A DNA stretch of 64,000 nucleotides. Source: Sphingomonas arenae (GTDB taxonomy: Bacteria > Pseudomonadota > Alphaproteobacteria > Sphingomonadales > Sphingomonadaceae). This document shows positions 54,085 to 62,809 of this stretch, in pieces. The stretch spans positions 434,001-498,000 of the forward strand of contig NZ_JAFFJU010000002.1 in the NCBI RefSeq assembly GCF_016924655.1. Reading direction: 5' to 3'. The notes beneath the pieces were generated by a model. The model worked only from the letters and a program-made list of their open reading frames with translations, ran no database searches and was not told where the DNA came from. The position numbers were made by a program, and so were the translations under genes. Position 1 is the stretch's first letter; each line of letters starts with the position of its first letter.

Positions 54085-55013
54085 TGCGCCCGCTGCGAAC
54101 CGCCATCATCGGCTTCGGCAAGATCGCCGCCGACCAGCATGTGCCGGCGATCGAGGGGAACCCGCGCTTCGAACTGGCTGGCAGCGTCAGCCGCCAGGGC
54201 AACGGCCCGGCGCCGAATTTCACCAGCACCGAAGAGCTCCTGCGGACGGTCCGCGATCTGCAGGCGGTCGCCATAACCACTCCACCCGAGCCCCGCTTCG
54301 ACATCGCCCGGGACTGCATCGCCGCCGGACTCCACTGCATGCTCGAGAAGCCGCCCACGGTCACGCTCGGCGAAATCCAGGAACTCCGGGAGCTTGCTGA
54401 AGAGAAAGGCGTGACCCTGTTCACGACCTGGCACGCGCAGCACAATCCCGCGGTGACGGCTGCGGCCGGCCTGCTCGCCGGAAAGCGCATCCGCGCCATG
54501 CAGATCACCTGGCATGAGTCGGTCCATAAGTGGCACCCCGGCCAGCAATGGATCTGGGAACCGGGTGGCTTTGGCGTGTTCGATCCCGGCATCAATGCCT
54601 TTTCCATCGCCACGCGGATCTTCCCCGGCGCCCTGTTCGTCAGCGATGCCGAACTGAGCTTCCCCGAGAACGCCCAGACCCCCATCGCCGGCGAGATCAC
54701 CTTCGCCAGTCCGGCTGCGGACGGAGCCTTGCGTTGCAGCCTCGACTGGCGCCGAGAGGAGGGCGAGGAATGGACCATCGCCATCCAGACCGCCGAAGGG
54801 CAGGACATCCGGTTGGAAGCGGGCGGCTCGCGCTTGCTGGTCGACGGCCGGGAAGAAGGCGCCGAGGGCCCCGGCGAGTATCCGGACCTCTACCGGGCCT
54901 TCGCCGACCTCATCGACTGCCGGCAGAGCCTGGTCGATGTCGAACCTCTCCGCCTCGTCGCGGACACCTTGCTGGTCACGCGGCGAACGACGGTTGAAGC
55001 GGTCAGCGTCTGA
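54084..55013 (+). CDS. D-galactose (L-arabinose) 1-dehydrogenase, Gfo/Idh/MocA family
   Basis: 309 residues. NAD(P)-binding start AIIGFGKIAADQHVPAIEG, MLEKPPTVTLGEI (conserved Lys), then FTTWHAQHNPAV and WHPGQQWIWEPGGFGVFDPG, which match the pseudomonad galactose dehydrogenase and Azospirillum arabinose dehydrogenase group. Oxidises the sugar at C1 to the lactone. Last of dgoK-dgoA-this gene, which overlap one another by one to four bases. Because the family takes both D-galactose and L-arabinose, it could also serve arabinose released by the GH43 enzymes. Confidence 0.9.
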   Translation: MRPLRTAIIGFGKIAADQHVPAIEGNPRFELAGSVSRQGNGPAPNFTSTEELLRTVRDLQAVAITTPPEPRFDIARDCIAAGLHCMLEKPPTVTLGEIQELRELAEEKGVTLFTTWHAQHNPAVTAAAGLLAGKRIRAMQITWHESVHKWHPGQQWIWEPGGFGVFDPGINAFSIATRIFPGALFVSDAELSFPENAQTPIAGEITFASPAADGALRCSLDWRREEGEEWTIAIQTAEGQDIRLEAGGSRLLVDGREEGAEGPGEYPDLYRAFADLIDCRQSLVDVEPLRLVADTLLVTRRTTVEAVSV

Positions 55014-56049
55014 CGACCGGCGCCGGCTGAGGCGTGCTGCTGGGCGCCCTGCCCTCGACCTCCGGCCAGCCGTCGCGCCAGACCAGCCGGTCCATCAGCA
55101 TCACTCGGCGCGTGTTCACGTCGTCCACCGGTTTCGAGCGGGGTTTCTGGCGGTCCACGGCGTGGTAGAAGAACCAGTCGGAACCTGCGTCGTCTCGGAT
55201 CACGCTATTGTGTCCTGGGGCGTTCCACCGCTCGTTCGCCTCGACGACCAGATAGAGCGGCCGCGGACGCACCTCGAACGGCCCCGTCGCGCTCCGCGAA
55301 CGCGCCACCATCGTCGCGTAATGGGCCTTGGGTCCGCAGCAATTGTCGCCTGAGAAGAACAGGTAGTACCACCCGTCGCGCAGCGTCACCCACGCACCTT
55401 CGACCAGCCTGCGATACTCCGCCTCATCCTCCGTTTTGATAACCGGAACGAGATCGATCGGCTTGCTCCCGGCAGCGAAGGACATGCGGTCGGCCGCAAG
55501 TTCCTGGACCTTGATCGGCCCGAAGCCCGACCCCCAGTAGAGCCACGTCTTTCCGGTCGCGGGATCGTCGAAGGCGAACGGATCGATGTTCACGAAGCCT
55601 TCCCCACACTGCAACGGCTCGCCCTTGTCTATGAACGGGCCCTCGGGCCGGTCCGCTGTGGCGACGGCCAGGCACAAGCCCCGGCTCTGGTTGGTCAGGG
55701 CGGCGTCCGGCTTGGCGCTATAATAGAGGTAGTAGCGGCCGCCCGCCTGATGCACGTCCGGAGCCCAGAAATCCTGCGTCTTGCTTGCCCAGGCCGGCTT
55801 TTCGGGCAGCGCATCCCCGAGGAGGCTCCAGCGCACCAAGTCCGAAGACCGGGCGACCTGGATGTTGCGGATCGGGTCGCCGCCTTGCGTCGCGTAGACG
55901 TAGAACTGACCGTCGGCGGCGCGGATCACGGTGGGGTCCGGCAAATCCTGATCAATGACGGGATTGCTGTAGAGGGCAACCGGCGGAGCCACCGGGGTGG
56001 CGCAGGCGGCGAGGCCCGCCAGGAGCGGCACGGCGAGGAGCTTCGGCAT
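55003..56049 (-). CDS. GH43 family glycosidase, lipoprotein
   Basis: 348 residues from ATG 56049 (or 56055). Lipoprotein signal with lipobox LLAGLAAC, so membrane-attached, facing the periplasm or surface. Five-bladed propeller with the GH43 triad: base Asp in QDLPDPTVIRAADG, pKa-tuning Asp in VNIDPFAFDDPATGKTWLY, acid Glu in LVEGAWVTLRDGWYYLFFSG. Also DFWAPDVHQAGGRYYLYYS. Substrates in this family are arabinofuranosides, xylosides or galactosides/galactofuranosides. A CC pair (DNCCG) follows the acid strand. Its end overlaps the convergent galactose dehydrogenase by 11 bases. Confidence 0.88.
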   Translation of the reverse strand: MPKLLAVPLLAGLAACATPVAPPVALYSNPVIDQDLPDPTVIRAADGQFYVYATQGGDPIRNIQVARSSDLVRWSLLGDALPEKPAWASKTQDFWAPDVHQAGGRYYLYYSAKPDAALTNQSRGLCLAVATADRPEGPFIDKGEPLQCGEGFVNIDPFAFDDPATGKTWLYWGSGFGPIKVQELAADRMSFAAGSKPIDLVPVIKTEDEAEYRRLVEGAWVTLRDGWYYLFFSGDNCCGPKAHYATMVARSRSATGPFEVRPRPLYLVVEANERWNAPGHNSVIRDDAGSDWFFYHAVDRQKPRSKPVDDVNTRRVMLMDRLVWRDGWPEVEGRAPSSTPQPAPVVRR

Positions 56050-56073
56050 GGTCATCGGACACGTTGGTAGCCA

Positions 56074-56088
56074 TGTTTCGGTGAAACA
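56074..56088. promoter_or_regulatory. Candidate operator palindrome between divergent GH43 genes
   Basis: TGTTTCGGTGAAACA, two perfect six-base inverted arms around three bases, in the 109-base divergent promoter of the lipoprotein GH43 and the next GH43 gene. Size and symmetry fit a dimeric repressor such as a LacI- or GntR-type regulator. No second copy was noticed by eye elsewhere in the locus. Confidence 0.35.
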
Positions 56089-56158
56089 GCGACACAGGGG
56101 CGCAAACTCTTTGTAGGTGCCCTTCAAACGCGCTCGCGATGCCCTATCATGGGCTTCC

Positions 56159-57541
56159 ATGACCTCCCCCGACACCCCCCCGTTCGTCGTCGACGCTACC
56201 GCGTCGGGCGAGGCCACCCGCTTTTCGGTCTCGGCCGGTGGCAAGACGCGCGACTACTTGGTGCGCAAGGGGGAGCAGGCGGACTACACCACCTTCTTCG
56301 GCGAACTTGCGGAGGATTTCGGTATGCGGCTCCCGCACGCTGCCGACATTCCGCAGATGGATCGGCATCCCGCGGAGTGGAAGCCGTTGATCATCCACAA
56401 CCTGCATCCCGGAACTCACGCCGGCTATGGCGATCCAGCGGTCCTTAAGGTGGACGATGGCTGGGTTTTGACCGCCACCTCGAACGACGCGGCAGACGCC
56501 TTCCCGGTCCTCTTCTCGCCCGACCTGCAGACGTGGGAGCACCGCGCCTTTGTCTTCCCCAGCGGCCACGCGCCGGGCTGGACCGCCACGGGCCACCACG
56601 TCGGCGATTTCTGGGCGCCCGAGATGCAGAAGGTCGGCGACGAATACTGGCTCGCCTATACCGCGCGTGAGAAGTCGAATGCGCTCGCCATTGGCCTCGC
56701 AAGAGCACCGTCCCCGTTTGGCCCCTGGACCGACAATGGCGAGCCCATGATCACCGGCGGCAAGGTGCTCTATCCAGGCAGTTCCGCCAGTGGCGGGGTG
56801 ATCGACAGCCATATCTTCAAGGATGCGGATGGCACGCCCTACCTGTTCTCGAAGAACGACAGCAACGGGCTTTGGCCCCGCCCGCTCGCCGGCCTGCTGC
56901 GCGAACACCCACAGCTCATCCCCGAACTTTACGCGCGCGAAGAGGACCGCCGGTCGGCCGCCTTCGCCGCGGCGGTGCAGCCATGGGCGAACACGCGCCG
57001 GCCAATGGAGCGCTTCTTCCTGATGCAGCCGCTGATTGAGGCCACGCTCGACAACTGGCCGCTGATCAAGCCCGCGCTCACGACGTTCGGTCAGGCCGAG
57101 GAGATCGTGGAGGCGCTGAGCACTCCAATTCACGCCCGCCGGCTCTCCCCGGATGGCCGGGCCCTCGTGGGCGAGGAGAAGAAGGTCCTGGTCAACGACC
57201 TCGACTGGGAGGGCCATCTGATCGAGGGTCCGTTCGTCACCTTCCAGGAGGGCCGCTACTGGATGTTCTATGCCGGGAACGACTTCTCGACCCCGGCCTA
57301 TGGCATCGGCGTCGCTGTCGCCGACCATCCGCTCGGCCCCTACACCAAGCAGCCGGAGCCCTTGCTCAAGTCGACCAAGGAGTGGTGGGCGCCGGGCCAT
57401 GCGTCCGTGGCTCCCGGTCCCGACGGGCAGCCGCAACTGTTCTTCCACGCGTTCTTTCCGGGACAATGTGGGTACAACGTCTTTCGCGCCCTGTTGACTG
57501 TGCGCCTCCGCTTCTCCCACGCCGGTGTTGACATCGTTTAG
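56159..57541 (+). CDS. GH43-type glycosidase with internal insertion, no signal peptide
   Basis: 460 residues from ATG 56159; an in-frame GTG at 56117 is possible but would not add a signal peptide, so the enzyme appears cytoplasmic. The three GH43 acids are in place: [36 protein letters not shown] and [19 protein letters not shown]; also [20 protein letters not shown]. Between the second and third blades, roughly residues 240-330, a helical insertion ([20 protein letters not shown] onward) is unusual for the family. It probably forms an extra lid. First of three plus-strand genes with the GH43 and DUF2961 enzymes. Confidence 0.82.
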   Translation: MTSPDTPPFVVDATASGEATRFSVSAGGKTRDYLVRKGEQADYTTFFGELAEDFGMRLPHAADIPQMDRHPAEWKPLIIHNLHPGTHAGYGDPAVLKVDDGWVLTATSNDAADAFPVLFSPDLQTWEHRAFVFPSGHAPGWTATGHHVGDFWAPEMQKVGDEYWLAYTAREKSNALAIGLARAPSPFGPWTDNGEPMITGGKVLYPGSSASGGVIDSHIFKDADGTPYLFSKNDSNGLWPRPLAGLLREHPQLIPELYAREEDRRSAAFAAAVQPWANTRRPMERFFLMQPLIEATLDNWPLIKPALTTFGQAEEIVEALSTPIHARRLSPDGRALVGEEKKVLVNDLDWEGHLIEGPFVTFQEGRYWMFYAGNDFSTPAYGIGVAVADHPLGPYTKQPEPLLKSTKEWWAPGHASVAPGPDGQPQLFFHAFFPGQCGYNVFRALLTVRLRFSHAGVDIV

Positions 57542-57565
57542 GACACCCCCACGCGAGTTCCCGTC

Positions 57566-58582
57566 ATGCGCACCCTCCTTGTCGCCTCGCTTCTGGCCCT
57601 CGCTTCCGCTCCAGCGCTCTCCGCGGAGCCCGCCTTCGTGCCGGTGTTCGAGCGCAATTTTCCGGATCCGTTCATCACCGAGCATAACGGCGAGTTCATC
57701 GCCTACTCCACAAACGATGGCCCGAACGTGCCCATGGCGACCAGCCGGGACCTTGTGACATGGGCCTTCGTCATGGATCCTGCGGATGCCACCAAGAAGC
57801 GCGACGCAATGCCGACCCTGGCCCCTTGGGCGAAGGCTGGATCGACCTGGGCACCTGAGGTCATGAAGGTGGGCGACCATTGGATTCTCTACTACACGGC
57901 CGCTTACCGGAAGCAGAACATCCAGTGCCTCGGCGCGGCGGTCGCAAGGGACCCCAAGGGACCCTTCGTCGACACCTCACCCGAGCCCTTCCTCTGCCAG
58001 CGCGAGCTGGGCGGCACGATCGACGCCAACCCGTTCCGCGATCGGGACGGCAAGCTGTATCTCTACTTCAAGAACGACGGAAACCGGGTACGCAGACCGA
58101 CCCGGCTGTGGGGAGTGCAGCTTTCGGCCGACGGCCTGAAGCTGCAGGGTGAACCGGTCGATCTGGGCATGACCGACAAGGACAGGTGGGAGGGCGGCGT
58201 CATCGAAGCGCCGACCATGGTGCTGACCCCGCAAGGCCACACGATGTTCTACTCGGCGGGCTTCTTCGGCTGGGACGCGAAGGAGCGGTTCTCGCCCTAC
58301 GCCATGGGCTACGCCAGCTGCCAAGGCCCGCTTGGACCCTGCAGCGACGCGAAAGAGAATCCCATTCTCTACAGCTACAGCGACCCGGGCTCGACCGGAT
58401 GCCTGAGCGGACCAGGGCACCAGAACATCTTTCGGGCGAACGGCGGAACCTTCATCTCTTTCCACGCGTGGGCGACGACCCGCAGCTGCCGACCTCATCG
58501 GGAGTCGCGGTACCTCTACATCGCCCCGTTCGGCTGGGAAAACGGCAAGCCGGCCATCGCACCGAGCTTGCGGGGGAAGTAG
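57566..58582 (+). CDS. Exported GH43 family glycosidase
   Basis: 338 residues. Signal peptide 1-20 ([19 protein letters not shown]), so periplasmic or secreted. Catalytic residues visible as NFPDPFITEHNGEFIAY (Asp), GGTIDANPFRDRDGKLYLYF (Asp) and GGVIEAPTMVLTPQGHTMFY (Glu), with STWAPEVMKVGDHWILYY. Six or so Cys suggest disulfides and agree with export. Acts on arabinofuranosyl, xylosyl or galactofuranosyl linkages in known relatives. 24 bases after the previous GH43 gene and nine before the DUF2961 gene. Confidence 0.9.
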   Translation: MRTLLVASLLALASAPALSAEPAFVPVFERNFPDPFITEHNGEFIAYSTNDGPNVPMATSRDLVTWAFVMDPADATKKRDAMPTLAPWAKAGSTWAPEVMKVGDHWILYYTAAYRKQNIQCLGAAVARDPKGPFVDTSPEPFLCQRELGGTIDANPFRDRDGKLYLYFKNDGNRVRRPTRLWGVQLSADGLKLQGEPVDLGMTDKDRWEGGVIEAPTMVLTPQGHTMFYSAGFFGWDAKERFSPYAMGYASCQGPLGPCSDAKENPILYSYSDPGSTGCLSGPGHQNIFRANGGTFISFHAWATTRSCRPHRESRYLYIAPFGWENGKPAIAPSLRGK

Positions 58583-58591
58583 GAAGGGCCG

Positions 58592-59809
58592 ATGCATGCG
58601 ACCATGCTGACCCTCACCGCCCTCGCCGTCGCCGCCGCCATGCCGGACCCCAGCCTCTACCGTTTCCCTTCGGATCAGGAGACGCGCTGGATCAGCCCGG
58701 AGAACCCCACCGGGGCGAAGGGTGCCGGGGCGCGGGAAAACAAGGGCGCGAAGGGGCATGCCTTCGACACCATTCCGATCGACGGAACGCTCGAGCTGGC
58801 CAACATCGCTGGCGGCGGCGTCATCGACCGTCTATGGATGACTATCGAGGACCGCTCACCCGAGGCCCTGCGCGGGCTGGTGCTGCGCATGTGGTGGGAC
58901 GGAGCTGACCGGCCTGCCGTAGAGGTCCCGCTGGGCGACTTCTTCCTCCACGGAGCCGGCACGATGGTGCCGATGGAAACGGCCCTCTTCTCTTCACCCG
59001 AAGGGCGCAGTTTTGTGTCCTATGTGCCGATGCCCTTCCGGAAGGGCGCACGCATCAGCATCGCCAACGAGAGCGGAAAGCCGGTCAACCTCATCTTCTT
59101 CGACGTGAACTACCGCACCGTCCGGAGCCAGCCCGAGGACATACTCTACTTTCACGCCTGGTGGAGCCGTGATCGTGCGACAAGCCTTGGCAAGGACTTC
59201 CGCGTGCTGCCCCGTATCCAGGGCCGTGGTCGGTTCCTCGGCGCGAGTGTCACGGTGAACACGAATCCCGTCTATGAAAGGACCTGGTGGGGCGAGGGCG
59301 AGGTCAAGATCGCGCTGGACGGGGACCGCACCGACGCTCCCACGCTCGTTGGCACCGGCACCGAAGACTATATTGGGACAGCCTGGGGCCAAGGCGCCTA
59401 CATCAACCACTACCAGGGCGCTCCGATCGCGACCTGGGACGACGAGGGACGCTGGACCTTCTACCGCTTCCATGTCCCGGATCCGGTCCTGTTCCATCGC
59501 GACATCGAGGTGTCGCTCCAGCAGATGGGCGGTGCGCGCAAGAACGTCGTGCTTGGCCTGCAGAAGAAAGGCGTGCCGATGATCCCGGTCACCATCGACC
59601 CGGGCAGCCGCACCAACTTCCAGAAGCTGCTGGAGAGCGGAAAGCGCCCGGATGACCCTTCGCTTCCGGACGGCCACACCAACTATTACCGGAGCGACGA
59701 CGTGGCGGCTGTGGCTTATTTCTACTTGGATCGGCCGCAGGGTGTGCTGCCTCCCATCGCGCCTTCTGCCGAGCGCCTCAAAGCACTACGCGTTCCCACC
59801 AAGAAGTAG
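58592..59809 (+). CDS. DUF2961 (glycoside hydrolase family 172) protein
   Basis: 405 residues. A weak signal peptide (MLTLTALAVAAAM) points to export. DUF2961 landmarks: RLWMTIEDRSPEALRGLVLR, PLGDFFLHGAG, WWGEGEVKIALDGDR and TLVGTGTEDYIGTAWGQGAY (the conserved Glu residues expected for catalysis), then FYRFHVPDPVLFHRDIEVSL. DUF2961 is now GH172, whose characterised members act on alpha-D-arabinofuranosides or fructofuranosides and assemble as jelly-roll trimers. The link with GH43 enzymes here suggests a furanoside-containing glycan. Ends at a bidirectional hairpin. Confidence 0.88.
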   Translation: MHATMLTLTALAVAAAMPDPSLYRFPSDQETRWISPENPTGAKGAGARENKGAKGHAFDTIPIDGTLELANIAGGGVIDRLWMTIEDRSPEALRGLVLRMWWDGADRPAVEVPLGDFFLHGAGTMVPMETALFSSPEGRSFVSYVPMPFRKGARISIANESGKPVNLIFFDVNYRTVRSQPEDILYFHAWWSRDRATSLGKDFRVLPRIQGRGRFLGASVTVNTNPVYERTWWGEGEVKIALDGDRTDAPTLVGTGTEDYIGTAWGQGAYINHYQGAPIATWDDEGRWTFYRFHVPDPVLFHRDIEVSLQQMGGARKNVVLGLQKKGVPMIPVTIDPGSRTNFQKLLESGKRPDDPSLPDGHTNYYRSDDVAAVAYFYLDRPQGVLPPIAPSAERLKALRVPTKK

Positions 59810-59837
59810 GGCGGCTCCCAAGCCAAGGAAGCCGCCC
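59809..59837. terminator. Bidirectional hairpin between GH172 and receptor genes
   Basis: GGGCGGCT (59809-59816) and AGCCGCCC (59830-59837) form a perfect eight-base stem with a 13-base loop in the short gap between convergent genes. T-runs are weak on both sides, but the position right after the GH172 stop supports a shared terminator. Confidence 0.6.
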
Positions 59838-59860
59838 CAATAGCAACAGTTTAGCCGCGC

Positions 59861-62665
59861 CTAGTAGCGGAAGCGGATCCCGATCGAATAAACGCGTTCC
59901 AGGTACTTGGTGATCCAAGGGAACGAGTCTCCGCCGCCACCCGCGTAATCGCGATATGTCCGGATCGGCTCCTTGCCCGCGAGCAGATTAAGAGCATCGA
60001 ACGCGATCGTCAGATTTTCGACGGGGGTGTAAGAAGCCGAGAAATCCAGCTGACCGAGGCTTCGCTGCACGGTCGGCGACTGGAACCCTTGGAAGTCGTT
60101 ATACTCGATCACGAACTTGGAGCGCCAGTTATAGGCGAGTCGAGCAGAGAGGTTGTTGCGCTCGTAGAGTCCCACCAAGTTGAAGGCATGCTTCGATACG
60201 CCCGGGAAGTCCTGTTGCCCGGGCAACTGCGCGCGGAAATTGGGCGCAAGTTCGGTCGATGCGTCGAGATAGGTGTAGTTGGCCTGCACGCCAAAGCCCC
60301 GCGACCAGGTCGGTAGCCAATCATAATCGAAGAAGGTGGTAAACGCCGTTTCGATGCCGCGTATTTTCCCCTTCCCCGAGTTAAAGGGTGCACTGAGGCG
60401 AATGAAATTGATCCCGCCTGGGACGTCCTGAGTCGAACCAAAGATGAAGCCGCGGATGTCTCTCCTGAATAGGGAGAGAGTCAGGCTCCCCTGGTTGGCG
60501 AAATAATACTCCAGGGTCGCATCGTAGTTCTTGCTGTTGATCGGCTGCAGGTCAGGGTTTCCACCGTTGGCATTCTGGAAACAGTTGGGACTCGTCGGGC
60601 CTTCCGTGGAGCACGCGCCTGTCGGCGGAAAAATCGTGATGGAAGGCCGCAGATCTAAGAAATTCGGACGCGTCCTCGTCTCCGTGTAAGCAAGGCGCGC
60701 CTGCAAGCCGCGCGTGAACTCCATGCGCATGCTGATATTGGGCAGGATGTCGGTATAAACGTTCGCTCGCTGGATCGGAGTCAGGACGTCCGGCTCCGGC
60801 GTCACATCTAACTGGTTACCCTCAAGCTTGGTCCTGGTTCTAACAACACGCACGCCGATGTTGCCATCGATGGGGAACCCGGCGTCGAACTCGTAGCGGA
60901 GCTGGGCGTAGCCGGCGCTAGCCTTTTCGTTCGCATCGAAACGGGCGAGCGGGTCGAAGGAGGGCTCGCCCAACGGAACTCCGCCCGTGGCGGCAGCGGC
61001 TGCGGCACGAAGCGCATCAAGATTACTGAAAACTTCATCAAAGCTAGAACCGACGAAGCATCGCTCGGCTTGCAAGTTGTCGTAGGCAAAGCCGCAACCG
61101 AATGTCCCTAGATTGATGCCGATCGTCGAAAGCGCGGGTCGGTTTGCAGGATCGATGCCGCGATAAAGACCACCGGTATCACGCCGTGCATCGCGATTGT
61201 TATGACGAAGTCCGAACTGCAGACGAGGAACATTCGTCCACCCGGTTTCCCATTCAAGATCGACACGCGCCTGGATGTCCTTGCCAGTCGCCCTAATCCG
61301 GTTCTGGAAGAGGCCACGGTAAACATAGTTAGACGGGTCGGTCGTATCGAAGTCGATGAAGTCGAAAGACGCGCCGCCAGGATGGCGCGGATTATCAAAG
61401 AATACGATCCGCTCTGGCGAACTGGTCAACGCATAGTCGATGTTGACCTGATCTTCCCGATAAGTCGAGCTCGTGTACGCGATATCGCCCGTCAGGCGGA
61501 GGTCGCTCGTAACATCGTAGATCACGCCTCCACCAAGCTGATAGGTATTGGTTCGCGCCTTACGGAACACTTGAAATCCATCAGGAGCATTCGGACTGTT
61601 CACCCGCACGCTGATGGGCTGCCCGTTCTCGTCCAAAACAACATCTGACAAGGTCGAGTTGTCGAATAAGGGCACAAACATCCAGTACTCGCGGTCGTTG
61701 CCGCGATACCCCTGAAAAAGACCATCAACGTAAAATTGAAGGTCAGGGTTCGGCTTGTACTGGATCGCCGCGTTGACTGAAGGCCGCCAGCGTTCTCCCT
61801 GTTGGTAGAAGAGGCCACTGCCATTCGGAGCGATGAAGCCGGGTGTGTCTGCTGTGGCTGGGCGCGGTGAAACGAAGCGATCATTCTCCCGCGTGGAGTC
61901 GAGGAAATCCAGGTTCGTCAGCGCCGCATTGACGAGAACGCCAAACTCGCCGCCGTCCCCAACCTCCCAACGATTGCTGACCAGAAGATTGCCGTTCCAG
62001 TCCCATTTTCCGTTCTGTTCGAAGCGGACCGCATTCAGCGATCCGGACAGCTCGAACTTCGAGAAATCGAAGGGCCGTCGCGAGCGGACGTTGACCTGCC
62101 CGCCCAAGCCGCCCTCAATCTGATTGGCGGTTCCGGACTTGAAAACTTCCAGAGCGGCGACGCCACCCGCAGGGAAGTCCTGAATGGCAACAAAGCGGTT
62201 CTCCGCAGTGAAAATCTCGCGTCCGTTGTAGGTCGTGCTGATGTCGGGCAGGCCACGGATTTGGACTTGAGCCGCTTCGGCGGCTGCGCGATTGACCTGA
62301 ACACCGGTGACTCGTGCAAGCGCCGCGGAGGCGGTTACGTCTGGCAGCTTGCCAATATCTTCCGCGACGATCGCATCCACAATCTGCTCGCTGTTGCGCT
62401 TGATGTTGCGAGCGGATTGGATGCTTCGGCGAAGCCCTGTGACGACGATCGCTTGATCGTCAGCAGCGGCCTGATCCGCGCCGCCAGCGGTCTGTACCGC
62501 GTCATCTGTCTGAGCGCTTCCAGCTTCAGCGTCTGCAGGCTGCTCCTGACCCTGAACCGTCGGGTCGGGGGGCGTTGCGGGCTGCTGATCTTGGGCGTTT
62601 GCGGGTGTTGCGAACAGCAGCGCGGCCAGAGAGGCCGAGCAAAGAGCAAAGGACTTGAAGCGCAT
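59861..62665 (-). CDS. TonB-dependent receptor
   Basis: 934 residues from ATG 62665, which gives a proper signal peptide (FALCSASLAALLFATPANAQ). After a Gln/Ala/Asp-rich stretch comes the TonB box-like IVVTG (about 73-77), the plug (SIQSARNIKRNSEQIVDAIV, then VTGVQVNR and QVQIRGLPDISTTYNGREIF), and a 22-strand-type barrel ending in the aromatic terminus IGIRFRY. It is of the large Caulobacter/Sphingomonas class used for oligosaccharides. Placed between the glycosidases and an ABC sugar-binding protein, it probably imports their glycan fragments across the outer membrane. The gene looks less GC-rich than its neighbours. Confidence 0.94.
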   Translation of the reverse strand: MRFKSFALCSASLAALLFATPANAQDQQPATPPDPTVQGQEQPADAEAGSAQTDDAVQTAGGADQAAADDQAIVVTGLRRSIQSARNIKRNSEQIVDAIVAEDIGKLPDVTASAALARVTGVQVNRAAAEAAQVQIRGLPDISTTYNGREIFTAENRFVAIQDFPAGGVAALEVFKSGTANQIEGGLGGQVNVRSRRPFDFSKFELSGSLNAVRFEQNGKWDWNGNLLVSNRWEVGDGGEFGVLVNAALTNLDFLDSTRENDRFVSPRPATADTPGFIAPNGSGLFYQQGERWRPSVNAAIQYKPNPDLQFYVDGLFQGYRGNDREYWMFVPLFDNSTLSDVVLDENGQPISVRVNSPNAPDGFQVFRKARTNTYQLGGGVIYDVTSDLRLTGDIAYTSSTYREDQVNIDYALTSSPERIVFFDNPRHPGGASFDFIDFDTTDPSNYVYRGLFQNRIRATGKDIQARVDLEWETGWTNVPRLQFGLRHNNRDARRDTGGLYRGIDPANRPALSTIGINLGTFGCGFAYDNLQAERCFVGSSFDEVFSNLDALRAAAAAATGGVPLGEPSFDPLARFDANEKASAGYAQLRYEFDAGFPIDGNIGVRVVRTRTKLEGNQLDVTPEPDVLTPIQRANVYTDILPNISMRMEFTRGLQARLAYTETRTRPNFLDLRPSITIFPPTGACSTEGPTSPNCFQNANGGNPDLQPINSKNYDATLEYYFANQGSLTLSLFRRDIRGFIFGSTQDVPGGINFIRLSAPFNSGKGKIRGIETAFTTFFDYDWLPTWSRGFGVQANYTYLDASTELAPNFRAQLPGQQDFPGVSKHAFNLVGLYERNNLSARLAYNWRSKFVIEYNDFQGFQSPTVQRSLGQLDFSASYTPVENLTIAFDALNLLAGKEPIRTYRDYAGGGGDSFPWITKYLERVYSIGIRFRY

Positions 62666-62809
62666 CGAAACCCCCGTTGAAATGCGCAGGGCATCCGCCT
62701 GCGCGGTCACAGCCACATAGGCTCGTTGCCGAAACGGAATACAAGCGGCAATGTTCAGCAAGCGGTGACGAATCCGTGACGCTGTTGCCGCAACGCTACG
62801 CCGCAACCA

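Noticed and set aside
62785-62806. Imperfect inverted repeat TTGCCGC/GCCGCAA after the receptor start region
   Set aside because: One mismatch in seven, GC-rich, and next to the stop of the binding-protein gene; no reason to prefer operator over chance.
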